Source of the DNA: Agrocybe praecox
Taxonomy: Eukaryota > Basidiomycota > Agaricomycetes > Agaricales > Agrocybaceae
NCBI GenBank assembly: GCA_964017145.1
Contig: OZ024852.1
Location: 124,001-188,000 of the forward strand
Direction of reading: 5' to 3'
Length of the DNA stretch: 64,000 nt
The first letter of the stretch is position 1; every line of letters starts with the position of its first letter. The notes beneath the pieces are model-generated. The model did not search any database and was not told where the DNA came from. It worked only from the letters and a program-made list of their open reading frames with translations. Of this stretch, positions 23,815-35,407 are shown piece by piece. A program made the translations under genes and the position numbers.

Positions 23815-25380
23815 ATGATCCTACTGCTTATCCTTTACTACATTTCCGCGTATAGTCAAGGGGTTGCTGCCCCTGTCGCCTCATCCATCGACCCCAACGA
23901 ATCCCCTTCATTGTTTGTTAGAGATACAGCTATACACGATCTATGTCCTCGCAAGCGTGTTGAAATCATTTGGTCATGTCTTGCTACGATTCTGGCCGCG
24001 TCATGGGTCTCTGTTCATCCCAACATGCCTGGTCCTCAAGACTCTAAATCGAAGAAAATATTGCGACAAGTGGAGTTGATGTTGTGGGCAATAATTACGC
24101 CAGAGTTGATTATTTGCTGGGCTATGCGGCAATGGCATGGGGCTCGGAGTATGAAAAGGGAGTTTTTAGGCAAGTGAAAAACATATATATGTTGTTGATT
24201 TTTGACCTTACCTTAGACTTAGACTTACAGCGCAAAGCGGAAGCGATCAAACGGGAAGCCCATACGCATCACTCAAATCATCAAATGCAGAATATTGAAG
24301 AAAACGTAGTCTCTACAATTTCTTTTTTCCGATCCACGAATTCTACGAACGCTCTCCGTATTGCAGAAGATAAATTTAGATGGACCAAGACACACGGGTT
24401 TTTTCTCCAGATGGGAGGCTTTGTTTTGCACGAGAACGGGAGACAGAAACGTATGCTTGAGTGGTGGGAACTCCTCGAACTCTATAAAGCGGGAAGGATC
24501 GATCTCTCAGACATAACGGAAGCACGTATAAACGACCATAGTAAAGCCGACGCGTTTGCAAAAGGCTTGGCACTATTACAAACCTCTTGGTTTATTGTAC
24601 AATGCCTGGCTCGTTTCTTGGGCAGTAGCCTAGTACTGACTGAGCTCGAGCTGGTGACAGCCGCCCTTGCGGTTCTGAGCTTAGTCATGTATATTCTGTG
24701 GTGGAATAAACCTTTCATTGCAGAGATTCCAATCGTTATCGCCGCCTCTGAAAGTCCTGGTCGATATTATCTGGACGAGGGTGAAGGTAAGTATTAATTT
24801 TGTCCACAATTCATGTTTCACTAACACATATCCCGAAGGCCGAGCTCATGTTATGGACCTAAAAAATGTCCTGTCAACGTTTCAACGTATACCGCTCCGA
24901 ATTTCAGAAATAATTTATTATAATAGACTCGACACAACCACGAATGTCCCAACTTTCTATTCTGTCCGAACTGAGTCGCTTCTCGCATCGTATCAAATAA
25001 TGTGGGCAAGCTTCTCCATAGCTGCTCTTTTCGGAGCCATCCACTGTGCCGGCTGGTCCACCAAGATATCGTTTTCTTCGCATATGGCCTCAATCCTGTG
25101 GAGAAGTTCGTCACTCATAATTACTACGAGCCCTTTTGTGTGGATCTTGTTGATTGCCTTTCTTTATGCATCTCACACATCCGAGTCCGACAGTAGCCTT
25201 CCAAGAATCGTCTATTTTATCATATCCTATGCATTTAAATGTCTAACATCCCTCACCATTCCTCTATACCTTCTCGCACGCGTCATCCTCCTCATCCTAG
25301 CCTTTGTCGAACTTCGTCATGCACTTCCAGGGGCGCTGGCGAACATTCCGTGGGCCAACTCCATCCCCTTTATTCATTAG
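23815..25380 (+). CDS. Family A multi-pass membrane protein (A3)
   Basis: Three exons: 23815-24169, 24217-24786 (24223 is an equally in-phase acceptor) and 24839-25380, giving about 488 aa. The first intron has a GC donor. Reading through it would stop at TGA two codons later, so splicing is required for a full product. A signal-like start (MILLLILYYISAYSQG) is followed by CPRKRVEIIWSCLATI, WAMRQWHGA, FRWTKTHGFF, LTELELVTAALAVLS and three C-terminal TM segments with FGAIHCAGWSTKI. The linker is Ser/Asn-rich. All three exons are open and phases agree. It is a paralog of A2 with many substitutions across the linker. Function unknown; membrane location inferred. Confidence 0.85.
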
Positions 25381-26445
25381 TGCACACCTTCCGAGTTTCC
25401 TATCTTTCTGATCTGATATACTACATTACTTCTACATTTTCTTCGGCTTGCTGTTGTAGTCAGTCTCTTTCAATGGAATATATCAGCTCTCCTTCGGTTC
25501 AAATAATATACGTCGCAGGCGCAGATTGGCATTGACCAGACGTTGCTTGGGCTGTTGTGTGATATCATAAGAGAAAAATGGATCATATCCGAGAGAGAGA
25601 GAAAAGAAAGAAAAAAGACAAGTCTGAACTACAGTACACACACGAATAATTCTTGTTGTAGGAGAGGAAAGAAGGAAGAAGAAGGAAGAAACAGAGGACG
25701 AACAGCAAGGTCGACAAGGAAGATATCAAGCACATAAAAGAGAAAGAGAAGAGAAGAGAAAGAAACATCAATACAGAAAAACAGATATTGGAAAACAGAT
25801 ACCCAGCCGCAGATATCGAAAAGTCGAAAGTGACGGGATCAGGCATGTCGTAGACGGCATATTTAAATGAAAATCTCACCCGTCTTCCCCAACCACGACT
25901 GCGATCACCAGCTGTCCACCGCCCCAGATCACCTATCCTCCTACCTCTGACGATTTTTATATTTAAATTTTCCTTTTACATTTGCTTACAACCCCATCCT
26001 CCTTTTCTGACCAGGACGTGCAGGACATGCTACAATTTCTTCGCCGATCTCTATCCTTTCGTATATCGATCGAATCCCCGAGGCAACACCGTCGAATACC
26101 CAAGGAACGCGACAGTCCGAAGTTAAAAACGAGTCAGAACGGAATGTGACGTGTCAGCGCACGCAAGTCTCTGTATTTGTTATAACGGTGGGGTAGGTAT
26201 AGCAATTGTTTTGTGTGTTTGCGTGTTCGACGCTGCAGGAGTTTATGAATGTGAATGCGAGTGTGCGTGTGCGTGTATGTAGCCATGGTTTGGGCATGAA
26301 CATAGGCGCATAGGTGACGATAAACAGATGATGATAGATGATGAGAATTTGGCATCCTGGGCGTGAAATGGCCAATTATTGACGATGCTGGGGTATTGGT
26401 AGGGATATATATATATTCCATTCTTTCGACATCTAGGCAAGAGCA
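25381..26445 (-). repeat. A3 downstream sequence and kinase-fragment 3' flank, copy 2
   Basis: The first 190 bp are the usual A downstream sequence (TATACTACATTACTT). From about 25570 the sequence matches 19740-20344, including GAATAATTCTTGTTG, CCGCAGATATCGAAA and CGACGCTGCAGGAGTTTATG. No gene is supported. Confidence 0.5.
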
Positions 26446-28640
26446 GCCGAAAGGTCCGCACGCCTGTAAGAGGGAAAAATAATCAATTTACATGTTCGAC
26501 GGCCCAGATAAAAGGTGAGAACAGAAGAAAAGGAAATTGAGAAGATTCCACGTGTGGATGGTGTTGATATACGAACTCGGTCTCGACAGCAGCAACAAAT
26601 GCGGATCGAAAAGAACGCAGAAAAAACAAGAAAAGAGAAAAAATATTAAATAAAAGAAAGAAAAGAATACGTACTGCCTCAATATATCGTACAAAAACTT
26701 CTGACAGCTCAATTTCCCTTCAACCTTCTATATCCAAACTATCCGTATCGTTCAATTTATCCGACCTCGTCAGATCGACACTGAACCGCGCTTCAAGCTT
26801 CAAGCTCCATCGCCATATGCCGATCCCGCCATGCCAAAGCCAGAGCCAGAGCCAGTGGCGAAAGGGGACACCCCCTGTCCAGGCGACATAACAGGCGTTA
26901 TAAGATCAACGCTAGAATATGCTACCAACCCACCAGTCGAGAGCAGAGGGTCGCCAACGCCGGCGGAATGTCCGTCATCGATTGGCTGTGTTTGAGGGGC
27001 CATGGAGTGACGCTGCTGCTGCTGCTGTGGGAGGAACACTTGACTCGACTTTGGACGATTGCTGAGAACGTGCCAGACGGAGAGGGAAGTGGTAATCTGC
27101 ACTTATCGACGTCGTTGGACTGCGCCTCGACACCCATACTCTCAAGCCCCTTCTTTACATAGGCCATAACCTCCAGTGGTGGCCTCGTAATGAATGTCGT
27201 TTGATCCACCGTGCTGTGATGAATATGCAGCTGAGCATAGAAATGAGGTGGGAAAGTATTCTGTTGCTGCTGCTGCTGTGCATGCGAAGGCCAAGGAAAA
27301 TCGAGCCCATAGAATGCACCGAGCCTGTTCGACGACGACGATATCTGTCGTTGACGTTCGCGATCCCAGCTACCCACAGTAACACTATTCCCGAACCTAG
27401 AAATAAAGGAAGATGTAACGGGTGCAGTACCCGTAGTGGGTATAGCAGCAGCAGCCGTCTCACTGCGAACAGGTGGGAGGTGCAGAGCGAAAAACGCTCC
27501 AAGTTAGAGTGGCAACCACCACCTGAACAAGACGCGGTCGAGTTCATGGATGTCGAAGGCGTTGCTGCACCCGGTGGGAATGGCGCAGATGTGGGCATTG
27601 GTAGGAGTCGTAAACTCGGGCTGGGGCTCTTGGTTATAGCTGGTACGGCCCTCTGGATGAACAGAGCTAAATGGCGTCTTCTGCTTCTGAGACCGACTCT
27701 TAATGGACCTGCTAATGGGTTCAACCACAGCCATAAGCGTGTTCCTCCTCCCACTGGTACACTTTCGCCTCTCCATCTCCTCCATCTCCTCTCCATCTCC
27801 TCTCTTTCATTCGTCGTATCCATCGACGAATCAGCCTGCAATGCACCGGACGCCGTGCTTGGCGTAACTCTGGTGCTCGGACTTTCAGTGCCCTTCTTCG
27901 CGTTGGCCCCAGCATCCTTGCCACCAAAGATCTTTTGCCCTTCCTGTCCAACGCAGGAAGCATTCGAGTTCGCTCCAGCAGAAACACCGCATATCGCGTG
28001 GCACGAACCGCCAGGGCTATCGTCGCTGGAACGTGGACAGGAAGAATCGACGCATGTGCTGGTACTGGTGCTTGGGGTGACGCGCTTGGAACCGTAGGCG
28101 CACGATAAGCTGTTGGTGGAACTGGTGCTGGTGCTGGTGTAGGAGGTAGGCCAGGCACCTCTTCTCCGTGTCGTCTTTCTCCCCAGGGCGGGTGGTGAGA
28201 TGGTGTTGAAATTTGCGTTCGCGGTGCAAGTAGCAGTAGCAGTAGTATTTGAAATGGAAGTGGACGCCACAGCTCCGATGCTAAATGTGAATGGAAAGTC
28301 TTCCCTCAGACCCAACGTAGCAGGGCTCGTGAACTTCTTCCGCGGTGTAGCTGGCTGAGGGTTATTGCCAGCGGGCTTAGAAACGACAGACGATGACATA
28401 GAAATACAGAGCGGTCGATAGTAACGCCAGTAACGGGTGACGAGGGCAAACTTTCGTCCAGGTATTCCAGTTGGGTCGAATGACTGTGAGTGGGTGTGCG
28501 TATGGTGCTGCTGGTTTGTCGTCCTCCTGTATCGCCGCCGCCGCCAGTGAGTGAGTGAGTGGATGACTTGAGGAAGAATCTTGGGGTGCTGCAAGCGAAG
28601 TGGGCCGTTGGGAATTGACATGAACCAAGGCGCTCGAAAG
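26446..28640 (-). pseudogene. C-terminal part of a CAMK-like protein kinase gene, copy 2, frame-broken
   Basis: On the minus strand the pieces in order are: MSSSVVSKPAGNNPQPATP (about 28400), a Pro/Ala-rich stretch (PPTPAPAPVPPTAY), a basic block SISRS-like (EPISRSIKSRSQKQ), WDRERQRQISSSSNRL, a Gln run, VDQTTFITRPPLEVMAYVKKGLESMG, ARFSVDLTRSDKLNDT, and QKFLYDILRQ before a GTACGT donor. Several frame changes are needed to connect them, so I call it a pseudogene. The last blocks resemble a KA1-type regulatory domain of CAMKL kinases; I am not sure which subfamily. No ATP-binding or catalytic loop is seen. It sits antisense between A3 and the divergent B gene, in place of the C copy expected in this module. 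Confidence 0.4.
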
Positions 28641-29861
28641 TTCCATGTCTCCCAACAACTCTCCCATCCCGGTCCCTATCTTTTGTTCACTTTACGACTC
28701 TCGTTCTTCCAGAAACAGCAATATCGTTCTGTACTGCTTTCATGTCCTTCGTTCATCAATATCCTCAATTGACTTCCTTGTGTTATGCGTTTCGTGTGTG
28801 TCCTCCGATGCTTTCGTATCTCTTCTGTAATCATTCGCCCATGGAGCAACTTGACGCGTAGGATTCAAATCGAAGAAAAGAGTCGAGGGTAAAGCTTCAG
28901 CGCTTCAGCTGTCAAAACGTGGGAATGGTTTTTAAATACTTTGCGACTGGCCACCCTCAAAGGTGGACCTATTTAGGGTAACCGGGAGCTGACAAAACGC
29001 CGTACACCGTTCGCCGATTTTTTGAATTTGAAGCCCAGCTTTACGTGGAGATTGCGCGGAGATTTAACTACTTTGGAAATACTCAGTAGAAGACTCCAGG
29101 CAAACTCTAGCGCCCGTTACGGGCACTGAGTTATCTGTCATGTCTCCACATACATTTAGCCACGGTGAAATCAGCTTATGTGTATAAACCAAAAAAATTT
29201 ACTTCCTATTAAACGCTCCTCTGATTATCGCGTCTGATTTGGAGCCTTGAGTATCATCCGCAGCACAAGCCGGGCTGATGTCCACCGACCGTTTAACATC
29301 TATTTGCCACTGCATCTATCTATTCAGCTTTCGAATGTACTTTATATTCATATCAGATGTAATCAATTACGGAACTCTCCATTCATATTGTATCATCGGT
29401 GTATCATGTACAGCTCTCAGCATTTTCTAGCTCAAGGATTCTGCAATAAATAAGGCATTTACATTAGTATTATGTGGTCAGGTCCTCAATATGACATTGA
29501 TCACGATTGTCTATTTTAATGTCGTACTTCTGCTCGAAGCTCCAATAAGTCGCATGTCTCTCCCGTAGAACTGCCAATCAACAACAAAAAGCTGATTGCA
29601 GATGGTTTGGCGCTTTCTACTGGATGTTTCAAACTGGCAGAACTATGATTTGAAGCAGTGAGTTCCAACAGTAAGTTCTCGGTAAAGTGACAATTAGATG
29701 TATCTTTATCAAAAAAAATTATTTTCACTGTATCAATCAACTACCCACCTTAAGACCTAAAGCAGTCTACTTGTCTTGGCATCAGGCAAGTACTTAAAGG
29801 CTGAGGCCCTTGGAGGTCTATGTATTTCCAGGCAGGTGAACCCACTATTCTGCAGGCGGAC
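28641..29861. other. Intergenic region before the divergent B gene
   Basis: No gene is recognised in 1.2 kb. The DNA is AT-richer than the array and lacks the C and B spacer sequences, so it may be older single-copy DNA carried with the gene at 29862. Confidence 0.35.
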
Positions 29862-31176
29862 ATGGCGAATATCCCTTCAATACCGGCAGAAGATTTGCCC
29901 CCACTTTCTTTCATGGATCGGGAACTCAGTGCAAATCTCAACGCTGTCATATTCTTTGTCTTCCTAATGGGTACAAGCATTCTGGCGCCTGACTGTAGGA
30001 CGTATATCTGACCATCTTCCCGTGTAGCAATTTATGCCGCTGTCTACAGCGGTAGTCTCTATATATACCGTCTGTATCTCTTTTATTTTAACCTAGTTCA
30101 TCGAGTACTTATGTCATTCTAGTGACTTTAAAGGCGTCCCAGAGCCGCTTTGTCATCATCATGACTACCCTTCTATTCGTGCTGGGCATGTTTCAATTGG
30201 GTATCCAATGGAATCTGCTGAAGTGGCAATTCATAAACAGTGGTCAAACAAAGGAAACGGTATTCCTCTCATCCTACTTTACGCCGACATGGATTCCTGT
30301 TGCAAATGCAATTACCATATACGGTTCGTACATTGTCGCTGATATGCTATTAGTAAGGTTTACATTTCATGGGATTTTTAATTACTGAGACGTCACTTTC
30401 AGATTTGGCGATGCTTTAACGTTTGGAATAGATCTCTTCTCGCAATCATGGTACCGGCAGGATTCATCGTCATTGAAATAGGTGAGAAATACGGGTATTG
30501 GAGTGGGGTTTGTTCACGAACTCAAGCCATTTTTCCGGGACCAAGGATTTTACTTGACCACTATAGTTCTTCGCTTTACTATCAATGTAAACAATATGGG
30601 ACCAAAACAGGTTCTTATATTGAACTCCACTCAAGGCACTTTTTTTTTCGTTTCAGCTACCACCAGTATATTATCAACTTTTCTCATCGCCTACCGTATT
30701 AGAATGGTGCGACGGCTACAGGCGGGGGGCAACAAGAGCCTCGATGGCATTGCAGATATAGTGATCCAATCTGGAGTAGTATATTCACTGGCTCTTTTAA
30801 TTTCGGGGGTCATTGCAGTTCTTCCTTCAAACGAGTCATTTGGCTCGATAGAAATGGCGGAAGCCTCGCAGTATATGAATACGATTCTTACTGCCGCTTC
30901 GGTAAGTGAGATTAAATAATTCGTAAAATTCAAGTGGCCTCATCTTTTTTATGCTTTAAATAAAAGGGAATCGCACCTACGCTCATGGTCGCCCGGGTAG
31001 CTATGATAGACAAGGGCCAAAACGAGATGCTGCCCACTCGCCAGATCTCCGGATTGCGGTTTAGACACTCTCGGGCATCAGAAATCGATGCGAGTCATGA
31101 TGCGTACGATGGCGAGACCATGGCCGTGCATAGCTCTGATAAGGAGGGGCAGAGTCAAGAAACGGCCACATTGTGA
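29862..31176 (+). CDS. Divergent family B seven-TM-like protein, intact
   Basis: Six exons: 29862-29970, 30028-30069, 30123-30352, 30403-30481, 30567-30901 and 30967-31176, giving 334 aa. All introns are GT-AG. The 42, 230 and 79 nt sizes of exons 2-4 equal those of B1, and phases are the same. Landmarks are FVFLMAIYAAVYSGSLYIY, TTLLFVLGMFQLGIQWNLLK, IWRCFNVWNRSLLAI, SLALLISGVIAVLP and the GIAPTLMVARVAM end. It lacks the long FNAPAPGG loop and the Thr/Gly tail; the tail here is acidic and Ser-rich. The second intron has a GTCTGT donor. This is a separate lineage of the 7TM family located inside module 3. Ligand or function unknown. Confidence 0.85.
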
Positions 31177-31299
31177 TATGTAGCTGGTGATTTCATGTAT
31201 TGAATACCTGGGTGAGTCCAATGATTTCTCGACCGAAGGTACCAAAATATTATCTCATATATTTACTCTTGCATCTCACATCAATTTCATACCTCATGC

Positions 31300-32040
31300 A
31301 TTATAGCTAGCCTCAGAACCGTACTCGACAACAGACAGAGAGAAAATCAAGACAGAACTCGACTTCAAACGAGAAAGAGCTTTGAGATCGATGAAATAAG
31401 AATGTATACGTCGCAGGCGTGGATTGGCATTGAGTTTAAAACATTGGGCTGTTGTGATCTGTGGATCTGAGTGAGTTAAGTTAGAGACAGCAACGATGAA
31501 GAGGTGTAGGCGGGGCCAGTGAACGGTGCAACGGAAAGGACGTTGAGGGAGGCACGAAATTTTAGACGAGAGAAAAACAAATAGAAGTTTATAGAAAAAA
31601 ATAAATCGTGTACTTATTAGGGTATAAAAAGAAGTAGTAAGCACATGATACGCAAAAAAAAATCGAGTTCAAATGATGTCGATAATGATGGAGAAGGGGG
31701 GGTTGGTTGACCTAGGCCAATTGCGGAGAGTAGGGAGTACTAAGAGAGGAAAACAGAACATGAAAGCCCCCCGCCCTGAGATATGATGGATATCATGAGA
31801 AGGGAGGGGAAAGAAAGGGAAAAGTCCCAACTACATTACAGAGAATAATTTTTGTTGGAGAAAAAGGAAGAACCAAAAGCGAAAAGGGACAGCAAGGTTG
31901 GCAAGAAAGTTATCGGGGGAATAATGAAACAAAGAGGAGTGAAACATAAAAAGAGAAAATCAGCACTGAAAAACAGAAATCCGGCCACAGATATCGAAAG
32001 GAACAAGAAGATGTGGGAGCGCACTGGATTCGTGATCTAA
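31300..32040. repeat. Kinase-fragment 3' flank, copy 3 (partial)
   Basis: From about 31480 the sequence tracks 19390-19900 closely (GGGTTGGTTGACCTAGGC, ATGAAAGCC, ATATG-TGGATATCATGA, CCGGCCACAGATATCGAAAG). It stops at about 32010, where the B leader sequence of the next copy begins. No coding part of the kinase is present. Confidence 0.55.
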
Positions 32041-32294
32041 GGAATCTAATCTAATCTGTGAATATACCCTGAGTGACTGTACTGTCACAGTGTACTATAG
32101 CCGAATACGATCGTTTCTTGACCGCTGCAATCCGCCATCGGCGTTCCAGAGCCCAGCATGCATACCACCCTATTCCTAGCCCAACCATACTGCACTACTC
32201 CAACACGACTTGCGTATCTATTCAGAGACGTTACACACACACTGCGTTTTAGTTTGGTTACCACATTCACCTGTTTTTCGAGACGTTCCAGACT

Positions 32295-34134
32295 CTGGAC
32301 AGCTCCAACCAGACCCAATCCGACACTGGCCCCAGCCCAGCCTTCGTAACATACGACGAGGCCTACATCAGCGTTACCCTCAATTCGACAATGTTGTATA
32401 TCTTGGTGTGCGCGTAGCCCTCCTTAAGTTTCCTCGTTCAACATCGCTAATACCGCCAACCATAGGACTATACGCGATCGCCTACATCGGCGGGGCCTAT
32501 CTATACTGTATGTACGCCCCCTTCCTCACTTTTCACAGCTCTGCTCATGTATCTTCTACCCAGCGACCTGCGCCACGGTCCTCAAATGCCCTGCGAACAT
32601 GTTCATGCACGCGCTGTTCATCCTCGGGATCAGTGAGATGTCGCGTTCGTCAAGCCTTCCATTCAAGTGAGGACGATCGTCATTCAGTATATGGAGTCTA
32701 TATTATTGAATGCGTTTTTGGTAAGTCGTGTTCTGTTTTTTTTTTTATTGGGTGGAACCTTGATTGTGTTCGTTTTTAGGTGTGGAGGTGCTTCCACCTC
32801 GAAAATTACACCCTTCTCGAAGTAACCCCTCTCATTGGTCTCATCGGCGCACAGATCGGTACGTCTTCCCTCCTCCCTCCCTCCCTCTTCCATCCACCAA
32901 CTAACTAACGCACAACAGTAACCTATCCAGTCGCCACCATCTTTCGAAGCAACGTCACGTCCACCCGCGTACCTGAAACGCTCCACCAATGCCTGCTCGC
33001 CCTCGACACTCTCAGCGTATTCATCAGCACGACCAGCCTCCTCTGCTCCATCTACATCGGCCGATCGCTCATCTGCATCAGAGCCAACATTGCCAACCCA
33101 ACACCCACTCTCAGCGAAGAGAAGACCGACAAAACCCTACATAACTTTGAACGCGACTCTTTCTACATCGGTCCACGTTCCTTCGTTGGACGACCCAATT
33201 TCGGTGCTAACGCCCGCGCCAGCGCCCACTTCAACGCACCCGCCCCAGGGGGTTTGAAACCCAGCCACGCCACACCCAAACCCCCCACCCAATTTGACAA
33301 AGCAGTGAACGTCCTCCAATCTTCGATTTTATATACTCTCACCCAATTGGCATATACGATCGCGAGTCTCATGTATGCGCATAACACAGGCTCAGCGTGG
33401 ATGTTTACTGTGGTGGGGTATGTCGGGACTGTTAATAACACTATGGGGGTGCGTGCCTTGGTTTTTATTTTTATTTATTTTTGTTCGTTTCGTTTCAGTT
33501 TCCTTCCTTCCTCGTCTTTTGTTCTTCATCGATTCATCATCATAATTTTGTATTCTTTTCGCGGCTGCTCCTTTCGTTTTGACAGTCTGCCTCCTTTCCC
33601 TCGCCTTCCCTCTTTCCTTCCTTCCTGTTCCTCCCTCTTCTTCTCCCAACCCCTCCTTTCCTCCATCCTCCTCGATGCTCATCGATCATCTATCGCCCCG
33701 CCCCGCCCATTCCTCTTTTTCCTTTCCTTCTCCTCTTACAACAAAAAACTAACCACCCTTCCCACAGGGTCTCACACCAGCACTAATGATGGCCCAACTA
33801 GCCACCATCAAAGGAAAACCACCCAAGGAAACCTGAGGTGGCGGCTCCGGTTCTCCCTCCCCCTCCTGGCTCTGGAAACGGCAACGGCTGCAGGGTACGC
33901 TCCGCAGTGCAGTTCGTCAAGGCTGCTGGGACGACGACAATGTACGATCTGAGTGGGGCGACTACGACTGGGTATGGGATTGGTGTTGGTGATAGGACGA
34001 CCGGAGCTGGTGGGAATGGAACCACCGGGACATTCGACGAGCTGAGCAGGGAATCCGCGGTCGTTTCCCTCCGCACGGGCGTGCGTGTTGTGAGTGCGGG
34101 TGGGGAGAAAGTGGATAAAGATGGAGATGATTAA
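32295..34134 (+). pseudogene. Family B copy B3, broken
   Basis: The position of the B start codon is CTG (32295) instead of ATG, followed by DSSNQTQSDTGPSPAF-like codons. The first donor region is rearranged. A deletion removes the codons for MAIQWYFLKF through the VAFVKP region, around 32635. Exon 5 is largely open (VYPV-ATIFRSNVTSTR to NTMG) and exon 6 retains GLTPALMMAQLATIKGK, then a TGA in the Lys-rich part. The last intron (33449-33767) is 319 nt, the longest in the family, and pyrimidine-rich. No C copy precedes it; kinase flank copy 3 lies there instead. Confidence 0.7.
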
Positions 34135-34969
34135 TGGAGGGGGTGTAAAGTATATATGTATGGGGCTAGATCGTCCGTCTGTAGGGTTGGTTCGTTGGCT
34201 AGTTGGTCGGGACGGGTTGGTTAGTTGATGGGTTTGTTGGGTATTTATCTATAGTATCTTGTCATCTTGTCATCTTGTCATCTCAGGATCGCTCGTCGTC
34301 GTCGTCGGGTTATTGTTAACTTTTGTATTTATGTATGTGTAGCGTAGCGTGTTGTGTATCGATCCACACATCCATGTAGCTCAGCTTTGCTTCAACTTTT
34401 TTTCTATATTTAGCAGATAATAATTTATGAAAGAAAAGAACGAGAATTTTGAGAGACGTGTGCGAGACGAGAGAATGAGAGATGGTTTGAATCAGAAATA
34501 GGTTGAATAATACGGGTCGAATGGATGAGACGGAACTTATAGAAGGAATGAGAACGAGAAGAGATGCATCGACGATCAAGGAGAATTAGTCCCATATCTG
34601 ACCATATCTTGCGAAATATGCCACCATAATATGACATGGTTCAGTAATCATTAATCAAGGATAACCACCGATATTTTAATTTCGATTTTCCCGACATGGG
34701 ACACCTAAATATAGCTACTTTTTTAATGTAATTCTGTCGTATAGTATCTTCAAACTTTCCAATCGTCCTGAAATTTGGACAGAATGTGTATAGTTATAGT
34801 TAATCTGGGTATACCGAAAATTGTGCGCTTAGAAAAAGAATTAAGTTCAGAAAATGGATTTGTCCCAAGGAACGTCACTACACTGTATTTCACTAAATTC
34901 TTACAGTATGCACTGTCTTTATCACATGAAAGTTATTTTATTTATATCAACACTGCCATACACTGACGC
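34135..34969. other. B3 tail and AT-rich spacer
   Basis: The first part is the usual B 3' tail with GTTGGTTAG and CTTGTCAT repeats. The rest is AT-rich with no gene seen. Confidence 0.4.
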
Positions 34970-35407
34970 TTCTCCTCGGCCCTTCATTTCCAAGATCGTT
35001 ATGTAGGAGACTCTAAGATGGCGGGCGACGGTTTTTCAATGAACACACTTCTATATAGAAACAGAAAAATGGTGTAAACAGAGAAAACTCAAGGCAGAAA
35101 GAAAAATAACTTGGGTGGCAGACATGCAGATAAGCCGCCGCCGCAGTAAAGCAATGCTGTGCGCACCGCAATAACTTGAGTCAATTCTAAATTAGATGAG
35201 GGCTTTAATCATTGCAGTGCCTGTGACGCTGTTCTAATTTGCTTCTGCAGCAGAGAAGTGCACTGGAAAATGCGAATTTATCACATTACGGGCACACTGT
35301 AATACTGCCTCAAGATATTTAAGTAACTAATTGGCGAGGCGGAATGGAGCATACTTGATTCAACATCGGTTGTTTCCTCACCTGCATATCACCATCGGAG
35401 GATCTCG
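34970..35407 (+). repeat. Partial block F and family A 5' block before A4
   Basis: Only the 3' half of block F is present, joined at CGCTTCTCCTCGGCCC to the GGAGACTCTAAGATGG part. The A 5' block follows (TTGGCGAGGCGGAATGGAGC), with the TATA-like box changed to ATATTTAAGTAACTAA. Confidence 0.4.

Noticed and set aside
27155..28621. Single 488-codon minus-strand frame as one gene
   Set aside because: Conserved blocks shared with the 20.3-21.0 kb copy lie in different frames, so the long frame is partly fortuitous. Treated as a broken kinase-like fragment.
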